Source: Carnobacterium_A sp049673005
GTDB taxonomy: Bacteria > Bacillota > Bacilli > Lactobacillales > Carnobacteriaceae
Direction of reading: 5' to 3'
Assembly: GCF_049673005.1 (NCBI RefSeq)
Contig: NZ_JBATXB010000017.1
Location: 4,870 to 68,869 of the forward strand
Length of the DNA: 64,000 nucleotides
Below, piece after piece: positions 26,875 through 35,232 of this stretch. Position 1 is the first letter of the stretch, and each line of letters opens with the position of its first letter. The notes below the pieces were generated by a model. The model searched no databases. It was not told the DNA's origin and saw only the letters and a program-made list of their open reading frames with translations. A program made the position numbers and the translations under genes.

Positions 26875-28836
26875 ATGGCTAAAATTCAAGAACTTTCCGA
26901 AATATTAACTAATCAAATAGCAGCTGGAGAAGTAATCGAACGACCAGCTTCTGTTGTGAAAGAGCTAATTGAAAATGCAATAGATGCAGGTAGTACACAA
27001 ATAGATATCATAACGCTAGAAGCTGGGCTGAAACAAATTAAAATTATTGATAATGGAGAGGGAATACCTTCCAAAGAAGTGTTAAATGCATTTAAAAGAC
27101 ATGCAACGAGCAAAATCTATTCACGTGATGATTTATTTAGAATTCGGACGTTAGGGTTTCGAGGTGAAGCATTGCCAAGTATAGCATCTGTTTCTGAGGT
27201 AACCTTAGAAACTTCAACTGGAAATCAAGAAGGAGCCTATGTTTATTTAAAAGGTGGTAAAGTAATAGAAGAACGGTCTGCAAAAGCTAGAAAAGGAACA
27301 ACGATAACGGTAGAAAACTTATTTTTTAATACACCTGCACGATTGAAATATGTAAAAACAATTCAAACTGAACTTGCAAACGTAACGGACATTGTTAATA
27401 GAATGGCGATAAGTCACCCTGATATAGCATTTAGATTAGTTCATGATGGCAACCAACTAATGCGAACAGCTGGTAATGGTGAGTTAAAGCAAACCTTAGC
27501 GGGAATTTATGGGGTTGCTTTAGCAAAAAAGATGAAAAAAATAGAAGGTAAAGATTTAGATTTTGAAATTAGTGGATATATATCTTTACCTGAAATGACT
27601 AGAGCAAGTCGTAATTATCTTTCTATCATAATAAATGGTCGGTATATAAAAAATTATTTATTAAATAAAGCGATTATTGCTGGTTATCGTTCAAAACTTA
27701 TGGTCGGACGTTTTCCAATTGCTGTTATCGAAATTACAACAGATCCATTATTGATGGATGTTAACGTCCATCCAACTAAACAAGAAATAAGAATTAGTAA
27801 AGAAAAAGAATTAATGGCATTAATTGAAGAAGCTATCTTTCAATGCTTAGGTAAAGAACAGTTAATCCCTGAAGCATTGAGTAATTTAAATTTTAAAAAT
27901 AAGATAAAACAATCATACGATACTAGTGAGCAAACAAAACTAACCTTTCATAAAGAATTGTCAAATCAACGCAATGAACCAACTGACATTTCATCTTATG
28001 TAAATAACTTGGATACAGCCAAAAGTTCGTCACCTTATTTACAAGAAAAAAATAAAAATCCTATTTCACAACTTGATTCATCAGATCAAAAACAGTCTTT
28101 TATTTTGAATGAAGAGGAATCTCTGCATACACAAGAATGTAAAACGACTAATGAGAATGCTATGCCAAAGCAACATCGAGCACCTTACTTTGAAACAGCT
28201 GAAAAGTTGATGGAGAGGAATAAAACACCTTTTCTTGAAAAAGTTCATTTGCCTTCATTAGACTATATTGGTCAAATGCACGGGACTTATTTATTTGCGC
28301 AAAATGAAGAAGGACTCTATATATTAGATCAACATGCGGCACAAGAAAGAATTAAATACGAATATTTTCGTGAAAAAATCGGTAAGGTAAGTACGGATTT
28401 ACAAGAACTACTAGTTCCAATCTTATTAGATTATCCTAATAGTGATACGATAAGAATTAAAGAAAACCAACAAGCTCTTGAAGAAATCGGTATCCATTTG
28501 GAACCTTTTGGGCAAAATAGCTTTCTATTAAGAAGTCATCCTGTATGGTTTGATAAAGGGGCAGAAGAGCAAATTACTAGAGAACTAATTGATTTATTGT
28601 TAGAAAAGGGAAAAGTTAATGTTGCAAAGTTTCGTGAAGCTACAGCTATAATGATGAGTTGTAAAGGTTCAATAAAAGCAAATCATCATTTAAATGACTC
28701 AGAAGCACGGGCCTTACTAAATGATTTGTCTAAAACAAATAATCCGTATAATTGTCCTCATGGAAGACCTGTATTAATCCGTTTTACAAATAATGATATG
28801 GAGAAAATGTTTAAACGAATTCAGGATTCTCATTAA
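26875..28836 (+). CDS. mutL: DNA mismatch repair protein MutL (endonuclease type)
   Basis: This protein of about 653 residues works with MutS to nick the new strand. The N-terminal GHKL ATPase shows ENAIDAG, DNGEGI and GFRGEAL. A variable linker covers about residues 340-460. The C-terminal domain has the metal-binding endonuclease motif DQHAAQERIKYE plus CKGSIKA and CPHGRP, as expected in bacteria lacking MutH. ATG 26875 follows AAAGGA; an upstream in-frame TTG is less likely. It is 38 bp downstream of mutS. Confidence 0.97.
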   Translation: MAKIQELSEILTNQIAAGEVIERPASVVKELIENAIDAGSTQIDIITLEAGLKQIKIIDNGEGIPSKEVLNAFKRHATSKIYSRDDLFRIRTLGFRGEALPSIASVSEVTLETSTGNQEGAYVYLKGGKVIEERSAKARKGTTITVENLFFNTPARLKYVKTIQTELANVTDIVNRMAISHPDIAFRLVHDGNQLMRTAGNGELKQTLAGIYGVALAKKMKKIEGKDLDFEISGYISLPEMTRASRNYLSIIINGRYIKNYLLNKAIIAGYRSKLMVGRFPIAVIEITTDPLLMDVNVHPTKQEIRISKEKELMALIEEAIFQCLGKEQLIPEALSNLNFKNKIKQSYDTSEQTKLTFHKELSNQRNEPTDISSYVNNLDTAKSSSPYLQEKNKNPISQLDSSDQKQSFILNEEESLHTQECKTTNENAMPKQHRAPYFETAEKLMERNKTPFLEKVHLPSLDYIGQMHGTYLFAQNEEGLYILDQHAAQERIKYEYFREKIGKVSTDLQELLVPILLDYPNSDTIRIKENQQALEEIGIHLEPFGQNSFLLRSHPVWFDKGAEEQITRELIDLLLEKGKVNVAKFREATAIMMSCKGSIKANHHLNDSEARALLNDLSKTNNPYNCPHGRPVLIRFTNNDMEKMFKRIQDSH

Positions 28837-28866
28837 AAGGTTGATACAATGAGGCAAGCCGATAAC

Positions 28867-28895
28867 TTGATGCTTTGTTGGATATACGTTAAAAT
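28867..28895 (+). promoter_or_regulatory. msrB promoter
   Basis: TTGATG and TAAAAT are spaced by 17 bp. A leader of roughly 105 bases with a T-rich stretch near 28950 follows. Confidence 0.65.
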
Positions 28896-29005
28896 GTAGA
28901 AAGAAACAACGATAAACTTCTGCTGCTAAGCAAAGAAAAACTTTTTTTGTAAAGAGAGGTTTTAAAATTACTTGAAAAGTTTTAGCATAGAATAGGAGGA
29001 TATTT

Positions 29006-29449
29006 ATGAAAGATATGAAAAAAGAAGAATTAAAAAAAATCTTAACACCCATTCAATATGAAGTGACTCAAAATGAGGCAACTGAAAGACCATTTACTGG
29101 TGAGTATGATGCTTTTTATGACGATGGTATTTTTGTGGATGTAGTAAGCGGCAAACCACTATTTTCGTCAACAGATAAGTATGATGCAGGATGTGGTTGG
29201 CCGTCTTTTACAAAACCTATTGATTCTAAAGAAATAATTGAAAAAACAGATCGTAAATTATTAGGAATGAAGCGAACGGAAGTACGAAGCCAGGATGCTG
29301 ATTCTCATTTAGGACATGTTTTTAATGATGGACCTGTTGAAGCGGGAGGATTGCGCTACTGCATTAACTCCGCAGCTTTACGTTTTGTTCCAAAAGAAAA
29401 TTTAGAAAAAGAAGGATACAGCTCGTATTTAAAATTATTTGCTTACTAA
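29006..29449 (+). CDS. msrB: Peptide-methionine (R)-S-oxide reductase
   Basis: This 147-residue single-domain MsrB repairs R-methionine sulfoxide in proteins. The motif CGWPSF and the catalytic cysteine in LRYCINSAALRF are present. The two CxxC pairs of zinc-type MsrB are absent, so this is the form that uses a resolving cysteine and thioredoxin. AGGAGG stands about eight bases before the ATG. It is a monocistronic gene between its own promoter and terminator. Confidence 0.96.
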   Translation: MKDMKKEELKKILTPIQYEVTQNEATERPFTGEYDAFYDDGIFVDVVSGKPLFSSTDKYDAGCGWPSFTKPIDSKEIIEKTDRKLLGMKRTEVRSQDADSHLGHVFNDGPVEAGGLRYCINSAALRFVPKENLEKEGYSSYLKLFAY

Positions 29450-29465
29450 TTTTTTAAATAATATC

Positions 29466-29507
29466 AAATCCTTTCACTTAATTAGTATAAGTGAAAGGAT
29501 TTTTTTG
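29466..29507 (+). terminator. Terminator after msrB
   Basis: A 15-bp perfect stem (AAATCCTTTCACTTA with its complement) leads into seven T residues. Confidence 0.93.
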
Positions 29508-29566
29508 ATGTAGATAATTTTCACAGCTATAAAATATAATTGAACATTCTTTTAAATGTCTAATTA

Positions 29567-29575
29567 TGTTAGAAT
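29567..29575 (+). promoter_or_regulatory. Extended -10 promoter of ruvAB-queA
   Basis: TGTTAGAAT lies about 60 bases before ruvA. No SOS box is apparent next to it. Confidence 0.55.
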
Positions 29576-29636
29576 GAGAAGGGAACAGGCGTACTTGTTA
29601 AACCTTCTAGACAGTTAAATGAATGGAGCTAAAAAA

Positions 29637-30251
29637 ATGTATGAATATCTTAAAGGGATGGTTACTTTTATTGGGCCAGCCTATATAGTAATGGAATTAA
29701 ATGGGATAGGTTATCTATTGTACATAGCGAATCCTTTCAGATTTTCTAAACAATTAAATCAAGAAACGATTATTTATGTACATCAGGCTGTAAGAGAAGA
29801 TGCGATTACTCTCTACGGATTTAAAGATTATAATGAAAAACAATTGTACTTAAAACTCATTAGTGTATCAGGGATCGGCCCTAAAAGTGGGTTAGCTATA
29901 TTAGCAAATGATGATCACGCAGGATTAGTTCAAGCTATTGAGAATGAGGAAGTGTCATATTTAGTTAAATTTCCAGGAGTAGGAAAAAAGACGGCAGCTC
30001 AAATTATTTTAGATTTAAAAGGAAAATTAGATGACTTAGATATAATGAGTCAGCCACTTGGAGGGGCAATCCAACAAGAGTTAAGTTTGTCGCATAAGCA
30101 AGGTCCTGTGAATGAGGCGCTTGAAGCGTTGACAGCACTTGGCTACAGTGCAAAAGAAATCAAAAAGATTGAGCCAGAAATTCGTAAAATGAATAAAGAA
30201 ACAACAGATGCCTATTTGAGGGAAGCATTACGATTATTAATGAAAAAATAA
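29637..30251 (+). CDS. ruvA: Holliday junction branch migration protein RuvA
   Basis: This protein of about 204 residues binds four-way DNA junctions as a tetramer and loads RuvB. It has an OB fold at residues 1-62 (LKGMVTFIGPAYIVMELNGIGY), tandem helix-hairpin-helix motifs (SVSGIGPKSGLAIL and FPGVGKKTAAQIILDL) and a C-terminal RuvB-binding UBA-like domain (EALTALGYSAKEI). ATG 29637 is chosen because GGAG stands eight bases upstream; an ATG at 29619 would precede that site. RuvB follows after 28 bp. Confidence 0.97.
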   Translation: MYEYLKGMVTFIGPAYIVMELNGIGYLLYIANPFRFSKQLNQETIIYVHQAVREDAITLYGFKDYNEKQLYLKLISVSGIGPKSGLAILANDDHAGLVQAIENEEVSYLVKFPGVGKKTAAQIILDLKGKLDDLDIMSQPLGGAIQQELSLSHKQGPVNEALEALTALGYSAKEIKKIEPEIRKMNKETTDAYLREALRLLMKK

Positions 30252-30279
30252 ATGGTAGAGACAAATGAGGTGAATGAAC

Positions 30280-31287
30280 ATGACTGATCAAGAACGGATA
30301 ATTTCAGGTGAAAGTGATAGTCTAGAGGAGTTATCTATAGAAAAATCATTAAGACCTCAATATTTAAACCAATATATTGGACAATCAAAATTAAAATTAG
30401 AGTTAGGAATTTATATCTCAGCTGCTAAAAATCGCGAAGAGGCATTGGACCACGTTTTATTATATGGTCCTCCTGGATTAGGTAAAACAACGATGGCGAT
30501 GGTTATCTCTAACGAAATGGATGTTAATATCCGTACTACTAGTGGTCCTGCAATTGAAAAAGCCGGTGATTTAGTTGCATTACTAAATGAATTAGAAGCC
30601 GGCGACGTTTTATTCATTGATGAAATTCATAGGATGCCGAGAATGGTAGAAGAAATGCTTTATTCAGCAATGGAAGATTATTTTGTTGATATTATTGTTG
30701 GTCAGGGACCAACTGCACATCCAGTTCATTTTCCATTGCCTCCTTTCACACTAATTGGAGCAACTACTAGAGCTGGGATGTTATCTGCACCTTTGCGAGA
30801 TCGTTTTGGAATTGTCTCACATATGGAGTATTATACAGTTGAAGATTTAAGTGATATTGTTATTCGTTCCGCAGATATTTTTCAAACGGAAATTCATGAT
30901 GAAGGTGCCTTAGAAATTGCCAAAAGATCAAGAGGTACCCCACGAGTAGCTAATCGACTATTAAAGAGAGTAAGAGACTACGCTCAAGTACAATCAAATG
31001 GCGTGGTTGATAAGAAAAGTGCAGATGAAGCATTAACGATGTTAAGAGTAGATCAAAAAGGATTAGATTTTGTTGATCAAAAAATGGTCAGAACAATGAT
31101 TGAAGTGTACCAAGGTGGACCAGTTGGACTTTCAACAATCGCAGCTAACATCGGAGAAGAAATGGAAACAATTGAGGATATGGTGGAACCTTATTTATTG
31201 CAAATGGGCTTTATTCAACGGACTCCGCGTGGTAGAATTGTCACACAGTTAGGGTTTGACCATTTAGGCTATCCTACAAACAATTAA
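30280..31287 (+). CDS. ruvB: Holliday junction branch migration ATPase RuvB
   Basis: This AAA+ helicase of about 335 residues drives branch migration. It shows Walker A GPPGLGKTT, Walker B LFIDEIHR, sensor 1 GATTRAG, arginine finger region RDRFG and a C-terminal winged helix (GFIQRTPRGRIVTQLGFDHLG). ATG 30280 suits the GAGGTG ribosome site better than the in-frame ATG at 30274. queA begins 18 bp later, so ruvA, ruvB and queA form one unit. Confidence 0.98.
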   Translation: MTDQERIISGESDSLEELSIEKSLRPQYLNQYIGQSKLKLELGIYISAAKNREEALDHVLLYGPPGLGKTTMAMVISNEMDVNIRTTSGPAIEKAGDLVALLNELEAGDVLFIDEIHRMPRMVEEMLYSAMEDYFVDIIVGQGPTAHPVHFPLPPFTLIGATTRAGMLSAPLRDRFGIVSHMEYYTVEDLSDIVIRSADIFQTEIHDEGALEIAKRSRGTPRVANRLLKRVRDYAQVQSNGVVDKKSADEALTMLRVDQKGLDFVDQKMVRTMIEVYQGGPVGLSTIAANIGEEMETIEDMVEPYLLQMGFIQRTPRGRIVTQLGFDHLGYPTNN

Positions 31288-31305
31288 GGACAGGAGAGTT
31301 AAGTT

Positions 31306-32337
31306 ATGTTTTCAACAAATGATTTTGATTTTGATTTACCAGAAGAGTTAATTGCGCAGACTCCACTAGAAGACCGCTCTAGTTCAAAACTATTAATGTT
31401 AAATAAAGAAAATGGAAAAATAATAGATGAACATTTTCCAGCTATTTTAAATGAATTACAAGCTGGAGATGCACTAGTCATGAACGATACACGTGTTTTA
31501 CCGGCTAGACTTCATGGGACTAAACCTGAGACAGGTGGTCATTTAGAAGTTTTATTATTGAAAAATACTGTTGAGGATCAATGGGAAACGTTAGTTAAGC
31601 CGGCAAAAAGAGCAAGAATAGGGACCAAAATTTCATTTGGTGATGGTCGTTTAAAAGCTATTGTAAAAGAAGAGTTGGACCATGGAGGACGTATTCTTGA
31701 ATTTTATTATGAAGGGATTTTTCTGGAGGTATTAGAATCTCTTGGTGAAATGCCTTTGCCACCCTATATTAAAGAACGCTTAGAAGACAATGAACGTTAT
31801 CAAACAGTTTATGCGAAAGAAAACGGATCTGCTGCAGCTCCAACTGCAGGACTTCATTTTACACAAGAATTATTAGAACAAATTAAAGCGAAAGGTGTTC
31901 AGTTGGTTTTCTTAACATTACATGTTGGATTGGGAACATTTCGGCCAGTGAGTGTAGACTCTATTGAAAATCATGAAATGCATTCTGAATTCTATCGATT
32001 ATCTGAAGAAGCTGCTGATCAGTTAAATAAGATAAAAGCTGCCGGAGGAAGAATCATTGCTGTTGGAACGACTTCAATCAGAACACTAGAAACGATAGGT
32101 ACTAAGTTTAATGGCGAAATTAAAGCTGATAATGGCTGGACAAGTATTTTTATTTCTCCAGGCTACGAGTTTAAACTTGTCGATGCTTTTCTAACAAACT
32201 TCCATTTACCAAAATCTACTCTTGTTATGCTAGTCAGTGCTTTTGCTGGTAGAGAAAAAGTATTAGAAGCATATGAACATGCCGTAAAAGAAAACTATCG
32301 CTTTTTCAGTTTTGGGGATGCAATGTTTGTAAAATAA
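31306..32337 (+). CDS. queA: S-adenosylmethionine:tRNA ribosyltransferase-isomerase
   Basis: This 343-residue enzyme transfers the ribosyl part of SAM to preQ1-modified tRNA, making epoxyqueuosine. Family segments seen are ELIAQTPLEDRSSSKLL, MNDTRVLPARLHG, AAPTAGLHFTQELL, LHVGLGTFRPV and FLTNFHLPKSTLVMLVSAF. Length is typical. GGAG lies nine bases before the ATG. It pairs functionally with tgt, which lies beyond a 530-bp gap instead of directly adjoining as in many Firmicutes. Confidence 0.97.
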   Translation: MFSTNDFDFDLPEELIAQTPLEDRSSSKLLMLNKENGKIIDEHFPAILNELQAGDALVMNDTRVLPARLHGTKPETGGHLEVLLLKNTVEDQWETLVKPAKRARIGTKISFGDGRLKAIVKEELDHGGRILEFYYEGIFLEVLESLGEMPLPPYIKERLEDNERYQTVYAKENGSAAAPTAGLHFTQELLEQIKAKGVQLVFLTLHVGLGTFRPVSVDSIENHEMHSEFYRLSEEAADQLNKIKAAGGRIIAVGTTSIRTLETIGTKFNGEIKADNGWTSIFISPGYEFKLVDAFLTNFHLPKSTLVMLVSAFAGREKVLEAYEHAVKENYRFFSFGDAMFVK

Positions 32338-32871
32338 TAGAACAGATTTAAATTAATGAAATAAAACAAAAAAATGAGAAGCTGGCTAGAAAATGCCAAC
32401 TTCTCATTTGTTTTAAGAGAGGTATGAGTGAACTATTTTACTTTTATACAGATTTAACTTTAACTACTGAATTTCTTTTTAAAACGACATACATCTTACT
32501 TTACTTTGTTCGAAAAACTCATTTAAGCTTAACTTTTATTTGGAAATCTTTTCTTTAAATTACTTATTTATTCGTGGTACTAAAATTTAAAGGTGTTGCT
32601 TAACGAAATTTGAATCTGGTAAACCAAAACAAAATGTTGAATTAATTGTTTCTTTGAAACTAAACAACCAAGAAATTCATTCGTTCACCCATACTTGCAT
32701 CTCTCTTTACACTCATAATATACCACGTTAAGGTACCGCTTACAAATGATATGCATTAATTTTTATAAATCAATTTGCAAATCAAGAAAAACATTAGTAT
32801 AGTTAGTAAGTCACTATTATTAATCAAATAATAGACTCATTTTAAAGTACAACGAAAGTAGGAAAAAATTT
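32338..32871. other. 534-bp gene-free gap between queA and tgt
   Basis: Apart from the queA terminator the gap is AT-rich with scattered stops in all frames. One frame (about 32594-32731) is open for about 43 codons, reading KFESGKPKQNVELIVSL and onward, but has no start codon or ribosome site. It may be a gene remnant or chance. A minus-strand TATTAT element occurs near 32715. Confidence 0.5.
32371..32413 (+). terminator. Terminator after queA
   Basis: AAATGAGAAG...CTTCTCATTT pairs around a mismatched inner GCTGGC/GCCAAC segment and ends in GTTTT. Confidence 0.82.
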
Positions 32872-34017
32872 ATGTCAGAACCAGCAATTAAATATCGTCT
32901 AATAAAGAAAGAAAAACATACAGGCGCCCGTTTGGGAGAAATTATAACGCCTCACGGAACCTTTGAAACACCAATGTTTATGCCAGTAGGAACATTAGCA
33001 AGTGTTAAAAGTATTGCTCCAGAAGAATTAGAAACGATGGGCGCAAATATTATTTTAAGTAATACTTATCATCTATGGCTAAGACCAGGTGAGGATATTG
33101 TTGAAGAAGCAGGTGGATTGCATAAATTTATGAACTGGGACAAGGGAATCTTGACAGATTCAGGTGGCTTTCAAGTTTTTTCTTTAAGCGAATTAAGACA
33201 AATTGAAGAGAAAGGCGTACATTTTAGAAATCATTTAAATGGATCCAAAATGTTTCTCTCACCTGAGAAAGCTATTCAAATTCAAAATAAATTAGGACCA
33301 GATATTATGATGAGTTTTGATGAGTGTCCACCTTTTGATGAAAGCTTTGACTATGTAAAAAAATCTGTAGAACGTACAACACGTTGGGCAGAACGGGGTC
33401 TAAAAGCTCATGCTAAACCTAATAGTCAAGGTCTTTTTGGAATAATTCAAGGAGCAGGATATAAAGAATTACGTGAACAAAGTGCTAAAGAACTTGTTGC
33501 AATGGATTTCCCAGGCTATTCGATTGGGGGATTATCAGTAGGAGAACCTAAGCATTCGATGAATGAAGTACTAGAATATACAACACCTTTGATACCAGAG
33601 AATAAACCACGCTATTTAATGGGAGTTGGAACAGCTGATTCTTTAATTGATGGAGTAATAAGAGGTGTAGATATGTTTGATTGTGTCTTGCCAACGAGAA
33701 TAGCAAGAAATGGTACGGTGATGACTAGTCAAGGACGAGTAGTCATAAAAAATGCTAAATACGAGCGCGATTTTGGTCCCTTAGATCCCAAATGTGACTG
33801 CTACACATGTAAAAATTATAGTCGGGCCTATATTCGTCATTTAATCAAGGCAGATGAAACTTTTGGTTTACGCTTAACTAGCTATCACAATCTTTATTTT
33901 CTCTTGAACGTGATGAAAGATGTCAGACAAGCTATTAGAGAAGATAATTTATTAGAGTATAGAGAAAGCTTTTTTGAAGAGTACGGGTACAATAAACCAA
34001 ATGCAAAAAATTTCTAA
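32872..34017 (+). CDS. tgt: tRNA-guanine transglycosylase
   Basis: This 381-residue enzyme exchanges guanine 34 for preQ1 in tRNAs with GUN anticodons. It shows the substrate aspartate motif DSGGFQVFS, the IIQGAGYKELR loop, the nucleophile aspartate region VDMFDCVLPTRIARNG and the zinc site CDCYTCKNYSRAYIRHL. AGTAGGA stands 10 or so bases before the ATG. yajC follows after 91 bp, matching B. subtilis order. Confidence 0.97.
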   Translation: MSEPAIKYRLIKKEKHTGARLGEIITPHGTFETPMFMPVGTLASVKSIAPEELETMGANIILSNTYHLWLRPGEDIVEEAGGLHKFMNWDKGILTDSGGFQVFSLSELRQIEEKGVHFRNHLNGSKMFLSPEKAIQIQNKLGPDIMMSFDECPPFDESFDYVKKSVERTTRWAERGLKAHAKPNSQGLFGIIQGAGYKELREQSAKELVAMDFPGYSIGGLSVGEPKHSMNEVLEYTTPLIPENKPRYLMGVGTADSLIDGVIRGVDMFDCVLPTRIARNGTVMTSQGRVVIKNAKYERDFGPLDPKCDCYTCKNYSRAYIRHLIKADETFGLRLTSYHNLYFLLNVMKDVRQAIREDNLLEYRESFFEEYGYNKPNAKNF

Positions 34018-34108
34018 AATTTAATAAAAAATTAAGTGGTACTAATGAGTAAGATTTGTTACAGTTAACAATGAGATAACCTTTCAAAATATAGAATGGA
34101 GTGAAGTA

Positions 34109-34435
34109 ATGGAATTTATTATTAGTATTTTACCTTTTGCTGCAATTATGGGCTTAATGTATTTCATGATGATTAGACCTCAAAAGAAAGCAGCAGACAA
34201 AACTAAAGACATGTTAGCTTCAATGAAAAAAGGTGATGGAGTAGTTACTATCGGTGGTTTACATGGAATAATCGATGAGCTTAATGAAGCAGATAAAACA
34301 GTAGTTATCAATTGCGAAGGAATCTTTTTAACCTTTGAAAGACGTGCGATTGCTAGAATTAAAGATTTAGCAGCTGTTGCAACTGTCGAAACTTTTGAAG
34401 TAGAATCAGAATCAGAAGATAATGAATTAGTTTAA
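34109..34435 (+). CDS. yajC: Preprotein translocase accessory subunit YajC
   Basis: This 108-residue protein has one N-terminal membrane helix (FIISILPFAAIMGLMYFMMI), the conserved RPQKK boundary and a small cytoplasmic beta domain (GDGVVTIGGLHGIIDEL). YajC associates with SecDF-YidC at the Sec translocon. The C-terminal 15 residues are very acidic. It is usually followed by secDF in this neighbourhood; here comN and then adhE follow, so secDF is elsewhere or absent. Confidence 0.95.
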   Translation: MEFIISILPFAAIMGLMYFMMIRPQKKAADKTKDMLASMKKGDGVVTIGGLHGIIDELNEADKTVVINCEGIFLTFERRAIARIKDLAAVATVETFEVESESEDNELV

Positions 34436-34568
34436 CAAAAAAATTTAGAATGAAAAAGAGAAAGCTTAGGTTTTTTCTTTTTTTTTCTCTTCTCTTCAGT
34501 TACTTAGCGTATATAAAAGTTGCTAACATTAAAGAGAACAATTTTTATCAGGAATAGGAGTGTTTAAA

Positions 34569-34850
34569 TTGAATGAGCATTCATTTTCTTTATTTAAAAA
34601 ACTTGAACCGTGGTTAAATCTAAAAACGACAGAATTTCATTTATTGGGTTACAAGCAAATATCTAAAGATGACTTGTGGCGTTATTTGACTCTATTCTCA
34701 TGGAAAAGAACGATACCTAGTCATTATTATGAACAAATTGAACATATTATGCAATTGACACCGAATGATTATTTAGATTTTGCATCAGTTGAAGTTTTGG
34801 TTACCCCCAGTTGTTCATTAGAAGATATGGATATAAATGATTTGTTTTAA
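34569..34850 (+). CDS. comN: ComN-like post-transcriptional regulator
   Basis: This 93-residue acidic protein matches the small ComN (YrzD) family by its predicted helices and the segments ISKDDLWRYLTLFSWKR and NDYLDFASVEVL. In B. subtilis ComN promotes comE mRNA accumulation and localises with DivIVA. TTG 34569 is preferred because AGGAG ends eight bases upstream; an in-frame GTG at 34560 overlaps that site. Its place next to yajC agrees with the yajC-yrzD-secDF region of B. subtilis. The assignment rests on size, context and pattern. Confidence 0.75.
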   Translation: MNEHSFSLFKKLEPWLNLKTTEFHLLGYKQISKDDLWRYLTLFSWKRTIPSHYYEQIEHIMQLTPNDYLDFASVEVLVTPSCSLEDMDINDLF

Positions 34851-34890
34851 GTTAGATAGTCTAAAATAAAAACTATTAGAGAATTCCCTA

Positions 34891-34939
34891 AAAAACCTTC
34901 AAAAGGTAGATGAAAATCTACCTTTTGAAGGTTTTTTTT
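34891..34939 (+). terminator. Terminator after comN
   Basis: A 17-bp perfect stem (AACCTTCAAAAGGTAGA and its complement) with a six-base loop is followed by a long T run. Confidence 0.95.
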
Positions 34940-35159
34940 ATTTTAAGAGAGGAATTATAAACTTATAGGAAAATCAGAAGCTTTAATTTTAGCTATTTTT
35001 AAAAATTAAAATCGCTTAATTGTGAAGTTAATATCAATTGATTAAAATAATTATAATGTAAAAAAGATAAATCCGCCAATGGAAAAACAAAAAAGAAAGC
35101 GCTTAACAACGATGTTTTTGCTAATTAATAATGTTATTTAATAAAAAGATGGAAAAAGC
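34940..35159. other. adhE upstream region
   Basis: This AT-rich stretch lies between the comN terminator and the adhE promoter. I see a cre-like site at 35094 and no coding frame; the remaining bases show no recognisable feature. Confidence 0.5.
35094..35107. promoter_or_regulatory. cre-like (CcpA) site upstream of adhE
   Basis: AGAAAGCGCTTAAC keeps the GAAAGCGCTT core of the catabolite response element TGWAARCGYTWNCW but differs at two outer positions. It lies about 55 bp upstream of the -35. Confidence 0.5.
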
Positions 35160-35188
35160 TTTACATTTAATAAAGGATGAATTATGAT
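35160..35188 (+). promoter_or_regulatory. adhE promoter
   Basis: TTTACA and TATGAT are separated by 17 bp. The predicted start point is near 35195, giving a leader of about 40 bases. Confidence 0.8.
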
Positions 35189-35192
35189 TGGG

Positions 35193-35210
35193 TTGTGAAT
35201 AAGTTAACAA
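35193..35210. promoter_or_regulatory. Rex operator at the adhE start point
   Basis: TTGTGAATAAGTTAACAA matches the 18-bp Rex box TTGTGAA-N4-TTCACAA with one mismatch and covers the predicted transcription start. Rex is the NADH/NAD-sensing repressor of fermentation genes, so it should block adhE until NADH accumulates. Confidence 0.8.
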
Positions 35211-35232
35211 TAAAAAAACGGAGGAATACAAA

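Noticed and set aside
28774..29052. 92-codon minus-strand frame over the msrB leader
   Set aside because: It covers the mutL end, the msrB promoter and the msrB start, with no SD or family resemblance.
29521..29636. SOS box in front of ruvAB
   Set aside because: GAAC...TGTC halves near 29542 are too far apart and do not fit CGAAC-N4-GTTCG.
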